From: Strigamia acuminata
Lineage: Eukaryota; Arthropoda; Chilopoda; Geophilomorpha; Linotaeniidae
Direction of reading: 5' to 3'
NCBI GenBank assembly: GCA_949358305.1
Contig: OX442318.1
Span: 420,501 to 484,500, forward strand
DNA: 64,000 nt
A model generated the notes under the pieces. That model was given only the letters and a program-made list of their open reading frames with translations, did no database searches and was not told the DNA's origin. The position numbers were made by a program, and so were the translations under genes. Of this stretch, positions 40,187 through 53,157 are shown one piece after another; the first letter of the stretch is position 1, and each line of letters starts with the position of its first letter.

Positions 40187-42119
40187 AAAAGAAATTATTA
40201 AATAATTTATTTGTTTGTTTATTAAATTTTAATTAAAACTGTGTATGTTTTTTTTATCCCCCTTGATTAAAACATTGGAATAGACTTACAAAAAGGAAAT
40301 AAAACATTTTATTTGCACACGATGATCGAATCGGTTAGCCTCAGCGTTTTAATAATTCACGGAATCGAGTTTCGCCTTTCCGTCGCTGGGTGTCAGTGCA
40401 GCTAGGGCGGTGATCTGTGGGATTGATCTTACTTTCCCATCATAACTTAGCAAAAAGGTAAGAAATAATTTTTTTTTTAATCACAATACATTGGAAAACA
40501 AACATGTCTCTCCCACATTGACTCAGTCGACAGAATAAGACTGAACCGTGCGTAGCAGTCGCTGGTGAAGCGCCTCGGCTTCACTCGGCCGAGTTGCACA
40601 GCGAGTCATCTACGTGTTCGTAAATGGCTTCTCTGCTCGACTCGTCCAATATGTTGCGTCCGCAGCGACAAATTCCCCTTCCAAACCTCCGAATTTATGT
40701 ATCGGGATCATCGCATTAATCTCGCAAACCACAACCAAACACCTGCAATCGTTTATCCAATCAACAAAGCGGTCTTAACCATCTAAAAATTCATTTCCGT
40801 GCTCCTGACGTCACAAATTAACAACTCCCACGCACGAGCCGAGATTTGTTGACTCAACATCGAGTAAATCGATTCCCAACATTGATAATCGATCATTTAT
40901 TGATCACCCACCCAAAATTTCAATTTTTCCCACCTCCCGGTGTATTTCTAAAAAAAATTCGAGCCGATGTTTACTTTGTCGTTGCTACATAATAAAACAC
41001 GAATCAAATTATTATCAGCATCAACAACACCAACCAAGTCTGTGGATATCGACCATTTTGTGCCAATGGGGGGTTAGGGTTAATCTAGGAAATGAAATTA
41101 AAATTACACGAACGAGGAAAAAAGTGCTAAACATTTGTTTATGACTTTTGATTCCCAAAGGATAAAGAAAACAGTTTAACAACACGAATTTCACGCCTGC
41201 AATAATTCGCTTTAAATTTTCAATCACTTCGCTTAAAAAGCGAGAGAAACAGAAACAACATCCGGGACTTGTTTATCTCTTCTCTTCTTCCGATTTGCCA
41301 ATGGAACTTGCATCTATTTGGGATTGGATTCGCTCGATTTTCTTCTCGAAAAAGACAGAAAAACGCGAAAAGTACCCGTCCGTGCTTAGAGTTCCGTCGT
41401 ATGTCGCCCGACACAAACCTAAGGTCATTATTGAACTTTTTTGATTGTTTCGTTCCGATCCGGTGGAATTGTTGAGTTTGGCGCTTCGCTCAGTTGCCGT
41501 TAGATGTCGGCACTGGCCAAACACGCGCCATTGCTCCGACGTCATCACCGTAGCATTTTTCTCATCAGATCGTGTAGTAGTGCTTCCAAGGCTTTTCTCT
41601 GTACAGTGAGATTTTATACCCGCGAAACAAACAAATACGTTCATTTTTAAAAAGCCAATTTCACCGGTCCGGTCTTAAATTACGTCATCGATCGTGAGTA
41701 CACCCCACATTTGCTTAATCGTCTAGTTTGTTTCGCTACGAGTTGTGAAATCCGCACTCGGGCTTAATGGTCGTACGAAATCACGTAAAACACAATCATT
41801 TACATTCATCCCACGTAAATCTAACGTTTAAAACTCATCCGGGTGCATCCCGCCATCTTAACCCAAAAGCAACCCCCGAAATATCGCTTCGCTGCCTTAA
41901 AGATTCGGGCTGCCGTTAGAATTTTTTTAATTTTATTTTTTAAATATTATTCTTCAAATCTAAAAATTAATTACTCCGTATTATTTTTTTTGTCGAATTA
42001 TGTATCCAAATAAAAGCATGAATCGGTTTATTTATAGACTCGTTGCCATAGCGACCAAACGGATTTTATTTTTGAATTTATTTATTTTTGAATTTATTTT
42101 TGAATTAATTTCGTTTCAG
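40187..42119. other. Intergenic region TXNDC12 - RAB3, with RAB3 5' leader
   Basis: The TXNDC12 poly(A) signal is at 40298-40303. The RAB3 CDS exon begins directly after an acceptor (TTTCAG|ATG), so at least one untranslated exon lies upstream. A YY1-like element on the minus strand (CGCCATCTTA, about 41850) marks a likely promoter. The 123-codon minus-strand frame at 41273-41644 has no recognisable features and is probably chance. Confidence 0.5.
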
Positions 42120-43274
<1,155 letters not shown>

Positions 43275-43759
43275 TCGACGTTATTCGAGAATTGGAGACC
43301 GATTGGAGGGAAACAAAATGGAAAAAAGGAAAAAAATAATTTTAAAAAACGCGATCTCGTTCAATTCTCCCGTCGAATTGGTCACGTTTACATTTCGACC
43401 AATTCGAAATGCGATTAATTTCAAATATTTACATTGGGACGAGCGACAAACACTGTCTCCCGAGATATATAAAACAAAATCAAAGAAAAACGAATAACAA
43501 AAAAAAAACACTTTAACTGATAGAATTGTATAAAATTTGCATTTTTAAAACGCCGCTCTTTGTTATTCCCGTCTCATTTTGGTCTTTTTATTCTTTTAAA
43601 GTGCTTTTTTAAGGTTTAAAACTAAATTTAGGAAATTGGGCAATAATTAATTATGACGTGGCAAATGTGAATGATTTAACACTTTTGGTTGTGTTTTTTA
43701 ATCTTTTTTTTTTTTAAATCCGTGTTGAATGCAGGGCTGAGTTTTTTTTTTAAATTGAA

Positions 43760-43975
43760 TTCCTTTTGTCGATAAAAGTCGATTTTTGTCAAAAAATTGT
43801 TTTTTTTTTTGACAAAAGTCGAATTTTATTAAAAAATTTAATTTTTTCGTTGACAAAAGTCGAATCTTGTCAAAAATTTGAATTTTTTTGTTGACAAAAG
43901 TCGAATTTTGTCAAAAAATTGAATTTTTTTGTTGACAAAAGTCGAATTTTTTCGGAAAATTCAATTTTTCGTCTC
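43760..43975. repeat. About 41-bp tandem repeat in the RAB3 3' UTR
   Basis: Four to five imperfect units containing TTGACAAAAGTCGAATTTTG followed by TCAAAAAATTGAATTTTT. Each unit can pair with itself (gacaaaa / ttttgtc), so the transcript could form a series of AU-rich hairpins. Confidence 0.8.
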
Positions 43976-44699
43976 GAAAAAATGATTTCCAAGCAAAAAA
44001 AAAAACACTAGTCAAACTGAAACTCTTGTTTCGCCAACCCGCCCTGACTGGACACGATTTCTCCATATTTTTGATTTATGACCTTGACTTATAATTTGCA
44101 CGCACTGGATGTAAAATTCGAAACCCGTAAACTCCAAAATTCCGTTGTAAAAGTTTCAGAAAAAAAGGATAAATCTAATCTAGTCAGCCATCAAAGATTA
44201 ATTAAGGAATTAATTAATTAATTTTCTCCCTCGACATCTCGTTGAATCGTTGATGTATACGTGAGCTCAGCTTTTTTCCAATCATGTAGCGTTGAATTTC
44301 CTAAATTGTTCTCGGCTCAGTGGTTGATGTCTGCAAAACCGTAGCTGTAATGTGCGACCGAACTCAGTCAGGGATTTATTTCAACCGAATTTCAATTTAT
44401 TTACATTGAATTGAATTGAATTGAATTGAATTAAATTAAATGTAAACAATTGTGTACCGATATTCATAAAGGGTGAAGAAAATATATAATATTAATTATT
44501 CCTTTTAGATTTTCTTTTCTAGCCTATTCCATCATGCAAAGTGTACATTTCTATGTTTACAATAAAATCTGTATATTATTATTATTATTATTTATGAAGA
44601 AAAGTATAGAGTAGAAAATTAATGTGTTTATGTCACTATAAAATGAGTCTATGAAAATGCAGTGTTAAGTTTGTTCAATAAAGTTGTACAGTACAGTAT

Positions 44700-47600
44700 T
44701 TCGATCCAATTTATTAACAAAAACCACTCGAAATCGCTGGCAACACCGCAACAACAACCGCCATCTTTTAAACATTTTAAATATTGACACCAGGATGCCC
44801 TACGCCGTCGCTGTAACAACGTAACAACCTAACCCTAACCAATGATTATTTATTAAGTTTTACGGAAAAAAACGAACGAACAACAACAGTTTTAACATAA
44901 AACAACATCTGAAAACACAATAACAAAGTTCGTATAATTTGGTGACACCTAGCGGCAAATTGTTTAATGTCATTCGCGATCAACAACCCGCCATTAAAGA
45001 AATCTCACAATTCACTCTCAAAACCCGTTTTCAAAACACAAAATCCATCATTTTTGCGTTCCACGAGTGTAAAAACACACCATAATCGACTAATCCTTGG
45101 GTAATGTTAATCTTTATTAATCTTGAGTTGGAGGCCTACAACCTCGAGCCGGATCTATAGTTTTCGAGCGGTTTCCATGGCGACGGCGGCCGTCACCGTT
45201 ACCAAAGTCAATATGCGGGGGCTAAACGACACAAAGGAGACGAATTGCCAGCGTACAACAGCCATTTCCACTCAATTCACCGGCTGATTGGTCTCGTGGC
45301 TCGTTTTATTCACACGGACGAAGGTGAGTGCTTTTCTTTAAGTTAAAACCGACCGATTGATTGACGGCCGCTTTAGTTTCGCCTCAGTTTGATTCGATTA
45401 GAACCGAATGGGAAATCAATTTTCATTGAATTTGGCTTAAAAGTTGTTTCGAATGCTGCTCGCATCGACTCATTGAAGAGTGTGTGAGAGAATGCTTTTG
45501 TTTTGTTTTGTTTTGTTTTGTTTTGGATAAATAAAAAGCTCCGCCCGTGGGAAACTCGGTCGCGGTGCAGCGGAGGTGTGCGGGGAAGCCGAACACCGCG
45601 TATCAACAAAGTGTTGGTATCACCGCGGCGGTGCAAATCGATTAGCTAATTTTAAATTACACAATTTGTACGTTTACAAATTAATGTATGTTTGAAACGA
45701 AATGATTTTCAAATTATGTGCGAAAAATTTTGAATTTTTTTTCATAAATTCCTTAAAAATTTTGAATTTATCCCAAATATTGAAAATTTGATATAAAATA
45801 GATAAATTTTTGTGTAGATTGTATAAAAATTGTATAAAATTGTATCAATTTTAGTCGAAATTGACATAAAATCATTAAATTTTCGCCTAAATTGACATAA
45901 AATCATTAAATTTCGCCTGAATTGACATAAAATGAGTAAATTTGATCTAAATTGACATAAACTAACAAATTTCACCTATTATTATTAAAGATGACTGAAT
46001 CCAGAAATTCTCCCAAAAAAGAAAATCCATTCATCAAATGAAAAAAAAATAATTGCAAGAAGACCGCGAAAACAAGAAACAAATCATCAATAAAACCAAG
46101 ACGGAAACGACAAAAAGAAACAGAAAGCCGAAAAACGAGAAGGACAAAACAGCAGCCGCAGTCAAACTCACCGAGGTAGAGTGAAAAGAAAAGCTTAAAC
46201 GAAAATGCACTCGCATTAGTACATTACTATACGCGCGTCAAGCGTCATTCACCCGAACCTGAGTAAGGCTGAGTGAGGGCCACTGAATTCTCTTCCTTCC
46301 GCATTGCTGTTATCGATTTTTTTCCATTTCTTGGCCTCGCGCCAGCTCTATCACTCCAAACAATCATCAAACAACAATTTCCCAACACTAAAAACAACAA
46401 ATCCACACATTTATTCACCATACCCAAAAATAAGCCTAAAATTTTGATACATTTTTGGATTTTTTTAATTTTTTAAAATTTTTTTTTAAAAAATGTCAAA
46501 ATTTCTGAATTTTTATTAATTAAAAATGGAAACTAACTTGTTGGGCACGAAAATCTGTGGATTCGAGGAGGTATAACGCTAATGCCAGAGTGCTATCGCG
46601 GCGCAGCGATGATGATGTCACAAACAGTCGCCATGTAGCGCCGGGCCGGAACGAGACAGAACAAATCCTCATTCACTGCAGATGGAAACGTTGGGAATGG
46701 CGCGTGGATGTTGCACAGGTTTCATCCAGACACTCCGCTTTTTCCGCATCCTTATAATGGGATAAATGGCCGCCCCGGACGAGCAGCCTAACGACAAGGT
46801 GACCCATCGTTTCTTTTAAGCGCTACAAATAATCCCCACCCGTTATTTAAATCACGGAAAACGTGAATGGGAATTCTTTTTGGAAAAAAAATCACACTCG
46901 GAGCCGTTTGGTCTCTAATTAAAGGGGGTGTTGCCATGACAACCGTTTTTCCGTCCGGATGCGTTTGGTTGGGATTATTTTCGTTTTTCAATTTTGTTAC
47001 GGGTCGATCGCGATCGCGATTCGCGACCGGTTCGTTCGGTTGTGGGAGTTTGATTTTACGATTACGACGCAATGAGATGGAAAGGGAGATAGGGTTTGTT
47101 TTTTTGGGGGTGTGAAGGAACAGAACACGGTTTAGGTTTATTGATTCATTCACGTGATCGTGATCCGGCATTAGCACGTCATGGCAACTATCAGTTGGCG
47201 CGTGCGCGGTAACGGCCAACGGGAAGCATAGCGGTGCACTAGGCCACAATAAAGCTAAAGATAGTTGACGCAAATGGGGAAAAATATTATTTTGTTGTTG
47301 CGAATGAGAAATGGGAAAAATAGAAAGACAGAATACTAAGCGTGTGTTGTTGATTTGATTCGAATTCTAAAAGAAATTTGTTTTTAGTTTACAGAATTGA
47401 GTACGTTGAATAAATGTTCACAATATGTTTTTACCATAATTTTATAAAAATTGGCTAAATTTCTTCCCAATCAAAGACTAAATTGACTAAAGTTGCCACT
47501 AAAAAAGACTAAATTGACGAAATTACTCCAAAAAATTTCTTTTTGATTAAATTTTTCAAAACATTGACTAAATTAATTAATTTTTACAAAAGGGGACTAA

Positions 47601-48181
47601 ATTAGTTAAAATTTTCAAAACGGTAACTAAATTGAAGAAATTTTCAAAAATGTAACTAATTTGAGTAATTTGACGAATTTTAAAAAAAAATTGATTCATT
47701 TGAGTAATTTGACGAAATTTTTAACTAATTTGACGAAATTTTCAACTAATTTGACGAAATTTTCAACTAATTTGACGAAATTTTCAACTAATTTGACTAA
47801 TTTGACGAAATTTTCAACTAATTTGGCTAATTTGACGAAATTTTCAACTAATTAGACTAATTCGACGAAATTTTCAACTAATTTGGCTAATTTGACGAAA
47901 TTTTCAACTAATTTGGCTATTTTGACGAAATTTTCAACTGATTTGACTAATTTGACGAAATTTTCAACTAAATTGACTAATTCGACGAAATTTTCAACTA
48001 ATTTGACGAAATATTAAAATTAATTACGGAGTAACTAAATTGAGGAAATTTTGCAAAAATGAAATTAAATTCAAAGGAAATTGTTACTTTATTTCCGGTT
48101 TGCATTCGCAGAAATGTGTTGAGATTAGGCAAAAATGAGAAATGAAAATGTTATGTTTAATTTATATTTTTATTATTATAG
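44700..48181. other. Region upstream of the DIRAS coding exon
   Basis: No protein gene was recognised. 45120-45322 is GC-richer, contains CCATGGCGACGGCGGCCGTC and ends in a consensus donor (GAAG|GTGAGTG), so it may be the DIRAS 5' untranslated exon. Tandem AT-rich units of about 30 bp (ATTGACATAAAATCATTAAA) fill 45770-45965. A 161-codon minus-strand frame at 46788-47273 starts with TTG and lacks domains. Minisatellite sequence occupies 47480-48040. Confidence 0.45.
47660..48010. repeat. 21-bp tandem repeat with a 30-bp higher-order variant
   Basis: About 13 copies of CTAATTTGACGAAATTTTCAA (21 bp); some units carry an extra CTAATTTGA or CTAATTTGG, making 30 bp. It ends some 170 bp upstream of the acceptor of the DIRAS coding exon. 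It is open in one plus frame only because 21 and 30 are multiples of three. Confidence 0.9.
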
Positions 48182-48217
48182 GATAGTGCGGATCGGTCGG
48201 TTCGACTGCGAGCCGCG

Positions 48218-48817
48218 ATGCCGGAGCAGAGCAACGACTACCGCGTGGTCGTGTTCGGCGCGGGCGGCGTGGGCAAGAGTTCGCTCGTGTTGCGATTCGT
48301 TCGGGGCACGTTTCGAGAGAGCTACATCCCCACCATCGAAGACACCTATCGACAGGTGATTAGCTGCAACAAGAACATCTGCACGCTGCAAATCACCGAC
48401 ACCACGGGGAGTCACCAGTTCCCGGCGATGCAACGCCTGTCCATCTCCAAGGGACACGCGTTCATCCTGGTCTACTCGGTGACCAGCTCGCAATCGCTCG
48501 AGGAACTCAGGCCCATCTGGGAAGTGATCAGGGAAATCAAATGCGACCTCGACGGCATTCCCGTCATGCTCGTCGGCAACAAATGCGACGAGACGGACGC
48601 GCGAGAGGTGGACACCACTTGCGGTCAGCAGCAGGCGCAGCGATGGGCGTGCGCCTTCATGGAGACGTCGGCCAAGACCAACTGCAACGTCAAGGAACTG
48701 TTCCAGGAACTGCTCAACATGGAGAAGAAGAGGACCATGAGTCTGCAGCTCGACTCCAAGAAATCCAAGGCGCAGAAGCGTAAAGAGAAGCTAAAGGGCA
48801 AATGTCTGCTCATGTAA
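48218..48817 (+). CDS. DIRAS: DIRAS family Ras-like GTPase
   Basis: One uninterrupted coding exon of 199 codons, with an acceptor (TATTATAG) at 48181 in the 5' leader. The G1 loop reads GAGGVGKSS, the effector region [10 protein letters not shown], and the switch II region [25 protein letters not shown] is typical of DIRAS, which lacks the catalytic Gln of Ras and is therefore expected to be mostly GTP-bound. NKCDE and [14 protein letters not shown] follow, and the C-terminus is KGKCLLM, a CAAX box. DIRAS proteins bind SmgGDS and antagonise Ras/Rap signalling. Human DIRAS1 has 198 residues. The exon is distinctly GC-rich compared with its surroundings. Poly(A) signal near 49080. Confidence 0.97.
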   Translation: MPEQSNDYRVVVFGAGGVGKSSLVLRFVRGTFRESYIPTIEDTYRQVISCNKNICTLQITDTTGSHQFPAMQRLSISKGHAFILVYSVTSSQSLEELRPIWEVIREIKCDLDGIPVMLVGNKCDETDAREVDTTCGQQQAQRWACAFMETSAKTNCNVKELFQELLNMEKKRTMSLQLDSKKSKAQKRKEKLKGKCLLM

Positions 48818-50110
48818 TGAAATAACTTACATAACACTAACATATCAACTTCCAGTTCAGTTCGGCACAAATACCAAATACAAACTTAATTCACCACCAT
48901 TCACAACTAGACTGGAATTGGTTTTTCGTTTCGTTTTTAGCCCTATTGTGTATAGTACTGTTCAATCAATTCATTTTTCCTTTTCTTTCTCTTTTTTTCT
49001 ACATTTTTGACCGACGGAAGTGGAGTACGCAGGATTGTAAATTAATTATCGTCCAAATTTAAACTGCCCACGTGTGAAAATAAAATAAAATAAATACTTA
49101 TTAAATTTCCATGTTTGTTACGATATCGATTCAAAGTTGCACCATAATCATTGATAAATATCATAATCTATTAATAATTTTAAATGTTGCCAAGGTGATT
49201 GGATTCATTTTGTCGTTTATTTTTACTCGGCTTAATCTCTCGTTTGACTCACGTGAACGCGATGCACGAGTTTTACCAGAACACGATTTTTAATTGGATC
49301 ACTTTCCAGCAATTTTTATGGCCGCCATGTTGAGAATTTTGTAGGTTTCGGCTCCGTCTGCTCAAACGAGACTTTAATTGGAGTAAAAAATAAATATTTT
49401 CTGATTCTACGCGCTGTTTTTCATTAGTTGAAGAGAATAATAACGAGTCTATAATAATAACTAATAAAAATATCAGAATTGTGTCTTATCAGAGAGAAAT
49501 TTACGGTATTATAACAAATTTAATTAAAACTAGATGAAATGTATTCGATTTATTTATTTTCATCATTGCATCGAGTTTGTGTTTAGTTCTATAAATATAG
49601 TTCTAGTTTTGTGGCTTATTTTCACTCATTACAATTCTAGCTTAGAACGAAGAACGAAAATTATTGTAAAACATCAACAAAGATTATAAAAGATTATAAA
49701 TTTTATGTTTGGTTTGAAAGATCCATTAAAGATTTTGATTAATAACTGCTTTTTTATTCAACATAAACATTTCAAATAATCCGCCATGTTTTCTTACAAA
49801 ACAGTTCTGTTTCCGGCATCCGTCCTCGTAGTTGGAATCTCCGTCGCAAGATGGCTACAAATCGCCTCCATTTTATTTTTATACACACCATTTTTGTTTG
49901 ATAAAGGAGTGGTCTTTTCAGTTATTCCTACACGTTTCTTACTTCAAAATCCTTCCATTTTGAAAGGTAAGCGTATCGATTAAGACGATCGATTAATCGA
50001 TAATTTATTACGCGCGATTTAAACTTCAATTCTTGTTGATTTTGCATTCATTAATTTATCATTCATTATTTCCGGTTCGTTTATTGAATTTATTTTGTTT
50101 TGTTTATTAG
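48818..50110. other. DIRAS 3' region and G-gamma promoter and leader
   Basis: DIRAS poly(A) signals lie at 49078-49100. TTTATGGCCGCCATGTTGAG (about 49315) and GCAAGATGGCTACAAATCG (about 49845) are YY1-like promoter motifs. A donor at 49967 (AAAG|GTAAGCG) and the acceptor at 50110 define an intron of 144 bp directly before the G-gamma ATG. Confidence 0.55.
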
Positions 50111-50385
50111 ATGTCGACTTTACAGCAACAGAGGATGGTTGTGGAGCAGTTGAGACGCGAAGCGAGTGTGAGACGAATAACCATTTCGCAAGCTGTTGAG
50201 GATTTGAAAGTAAAATTTGAAGAAAATAAAAATAAAAATTGATGGAATTAATGTAATTTAATTAATTGTTTTTTATTCAACAGAAATTCATCCATGAACA
50301 CGAAAATGAAGATTGTCTTCTGCTTGGCTTCCACAATCAGAAGGCAAACCCATTTCGCGAGAAGAGTTCATGTTCCATTTTGTGA
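50111..50385 (+). CDS. GNG: Heterotrimeric G protein gamma subunit
   Basis: Two exons, 50111-50209 and 50284-50385, encode 66 residues, the usual size for the family. The N-terminal helix RMVVEQLRREASVRRITISQ forms the coiled coil with G-beta, NPFREKSSCSIL matches the conserved NPFREKK...CAIL tail, and CSIL is a geranylgeranylation box. G-gamma anchors the beta-gamma dimer to membranes. The ATG directly follows an acceptor, so a 5' leader is spliced on. It is closest by motif to the GNG2/7/12/14 type, but I cannot separate these. It is convergent with FBXW9, the stops being 211 bp apart. Confidence 0.95.
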
Positions 50386-50596
50386 AATCCTCAAATATAT
50401 CATTGAAACAAAGCAACTGTATCCGCTTTCTTTTCTTCTTCTTTTCTTTTATTTCCAGCCACAAAAATGGCAATTTTTTACTCCAAAATGTGGCCAAATA
50501 TTGTATTTTTCGTGTTTAAACAAAAACAAATAAATAATTGGTTTTCATTTATTGGAAATGTAAAATAAATCAATAAACGCAAACGGTCCGAATCAG

Positions 50597-52674
50597 TTAT
50601 TTCGCTTTGGGTTTCCATATGGTGATCGTGTCGGAACTCGAAGCCGCCAACGTTCCTTTGAGATAAGACAACTACACGAGCAAAACATGTCACTTAGAGA
50701 GTCGACAAATTCAATTCATTCTCTTTCTTACGTCTCCAACATTTTCCTCCACTTCGAAAGTGGCCCAAGTGATGGTCGGAAGCGAAGTCGAAGAAACTTT
50801 GATGGATCTATCGGTGCATCCGCTGATAACGCATCCAAAGTTGTGCGACAAACCCGTCATGGAACCATCATGGCCGACGTCGAACGTCTGAAATTGGTCA
50901 AAAATTGGAAGAAAAGTGTCAAATTGATCAAATTTAGCGGAAATGATCAAACGTTATCCGAAACACGGTGAACTTAAAACGAAAAAACGAAAAAAATCTT
51001 ACGACGAGTGGTGAAATTTAACGAAAAGAGTGAATTTTTCCAAAGTTTTCATCATTTTCGAACCTGAACAAACTTAAATTTGTTTTCAGTTACGTCCCAC
51101 AAATGAATGGCGCCGCGCTTGTCTCCGCCGTAGAGAAATCCGTCGCCGTACGACATGGACATCACGTAACTCGGACATTCTAAGGTGGTCAAGCTTTTAT
51201 TGGCCGCGCGGTCGTAAACCGAGATGGTGGCGTCTTCGCTGGCGCTTATTATGTGCTTCTCGTCCATGTAAATGGCCAACACGGCTCTGGAATGCGGCAG
51301 TATCTCTTTAACGGGTAACATTCCTCGTCGCATGTCGAATGTGCTTACTCGGCGCCCGTAAGTTCCCGCTGCCACCACGCTGTTGTGCACCGAGGCGCAC
51401 AACACGGCGCCTTTGCACCTGCAATCAAATGTTGGCTCATACAAACGGAAGGAAACGGCTCGTATGTCGCTTTTCCAATTTTACTTGGCAGAGTACAGAC
51501 GTCGGCAACCGGTGTCTAATTCCCACAGATGGAGCATCGCATCCCAACCTCCGGTGCACAACTGCGTACCGGATGACGTAATGGACCAAATCCAACCCTA
51601 ACAAAGTGAAAACAAAAAATGTCAAATAAATAAATTCAATTTTGCCTTAAAAAAGTCAATTTTTGCAAAAATAAATTTAATTTTGCCTTAAAAAAGTCAA
51701 TTTTGACAAAAATAAATTCAATTTTGCCTTACAAAAGTCAATTTTTGCCAAAATAAATTTAATTTTGCCTTAAAAAAGTCAATTTTGACAAAAATAAATT
51801 CAATTTTGCCTTACAAAAGTCAATTTTGCCTTACAAAAGTCAATTTTGCCTTACAAAAGTCAATTTTGCCTTACAAAAGTCAATTCAATTTTGCCTTACA
51901 AAAGTCAATTTTGCCTTACAAAAGTCAATTTTGCCTTACAAAAGTCAATTTTTGCCAAAAATAAATTTATTTCTTGTGGTTTTCTTTACTTTGTGGGCGT
52001 CCAATTGAATATCCACGAGTGCATCGGTCGCGTTCACGTTTTTCGGGTTCTTCAACTTGTCCAAATCCCAGAACTTGAGTGCACAATCGCGTGAACCGGA
52101 CACACAAACTCGTCCTTTCTGAAAACAAAAAAATCATTTCCATCATTTTAATCAACAAATTCTTCCTCGTAATCACTTGAAACAAATGGATCGCGTGAAT
52201 GAACGAATAATGTGCACTTTTGATCGTAAATTTATCCATATTGCTGCCATTGTTTTTCCATCGATGGTGCTCGGTGTCCAAAGTCGAAACTGCTTTCTTC
52301 CAATCAAAATTCTCGTCAACTAAACACAAATAATAAAAAAAAAATATTCAAAATTCAAAATTCTAAAATTCTAAAATTCTAAAACCTGGAATGCACGGGA
52401 AAACGGAGGTAATTTTCAAATTGATACGCGATTTCCAAGTGTAATTGTCACTGACCAGTTTGTGAAAAGCTTTACACACAACGGACAAAGTATTTATCAT
52501 AAAATTCGACTCTAAATAAGAAAAGATTTGAAGCAGAATTTCTGGTGGCAGAAACTGCAAATTCAATTTGAATTCTTCCATTCGCGGTTTCATTTGGAGT
52601 CTTTTTGTTGCCACTGGCATGACTAATCTAGCGGTATGATGTTGCTTCGCCTTGCCAAAATTTTTCTTCAACAT
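50597..52674 (-). CDS. FBXW9: F-box/WD40 repeat protein 9 (FBXW9)
   Basis: Seven minus-strand exons: 52674-52386, 52319-52177, 52118-51990, 51597-51485, 51418-51064, 50887-50732, 50671-50597, 419 residues. An F-box near residues 35-80 (LNLQFLPPEILLQIFSYLE) is followed by WD40 repeats. Examples are GRVCVSGSRDCALKFWDLD, GWIWSITSSGTQLCTGGWD, KHIISASEDATISVYDRAAN and SFDVGH-like TFDVGHDGSMTG. The order and spacing match human FBXW9, a substrate adaptor of SCF ubiquitin ligases. One intron is filled with a 20-bp tandem repeat. The gene is head-to-head with the transportin gene. Confidence 0.95.
51620..51960. repeat. 20-bp and 40-bp tandem repeats in FBXW9 intron
   Basis: The right half (about 51795-51950) is about eight copies of CAATTTTGCCTTACAAAAGT. 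The left half has longer, diverged units with AAAAATAAATTCAATTTTGC inserted. The array fills nearly the whole intron between exons 3 and 4. Confidence 0.9.
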
Positions 52675-53157
52675 GTTTACGAGACTTGGACGCACAAAAT
52701 CGATTTAATAAACTGCAGCTGACTGTTGCTGTTGACATCTATTTTCACATCGCGACCGGTCGTGTCGAAAAGAATGCAAGAAAAATTTAAAAACCCATTT
52801 GTTTTCGTCAGAAATAAAATAAATCTCGATATTATTTGATTTTAAAGCGTTTTTTTACTTTAACGACACGAAATTACGCTTTATTTTTATTTTTATTTGG
52901 CATTGCGGATTGATCGATCGCGACCAGCGCGACCACGATTCGGAACAAACCTCGCGCTTTCGGATCTCGCGACCTCGCGATATTAAGAATAAAAAAAATA
53001 ATTTTTGATAACATTCCAAATAATTAAAACGAAGTTGTTTCGACTAAAAACCTATTAATTACTCTAAAAAGGAATCAAAATCAAAATGTGCCAAATTCTG
53101 CATCCTGATTCCGCATCGGCCATGTTTGTGCTGGAGAAGATGCGAGAGTCGGCGACC
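52675..53157. promoter_or_regulatory. Divergent promoter interval, FBXW9 / transportin
   Basis: 483 bp lie between the two start codons. A GC-rich patch with repeated CGCGA (about 52918-52980: TCGATCGCGACCAGCGCGAC and TCGCGACCTCGCGATA) forms inverted repeats and may be the shared core. Confidence 0.45.

Noticed and set aside
41273-41644. 123-codon minus-strand frame before RAB3
   Set aside because: No recognisable domain and no splice partners; it overlaps the likely RAB3 leader.
46788-47273. 161-codon minus-strand frame upstream of DIRAS
   Set aside because: It starts from TTG, has no domain or signal, and lies in probable 5' intron sequence.
47660-48010. Repeated NLTKFST peptide frame; also considered as a CRISPR-like array
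   Set aside because: It arises from a 21-bp tandem repeat without spacers, in a eukaryotic intron; it is neither a protein gene nor a CRISPR array.
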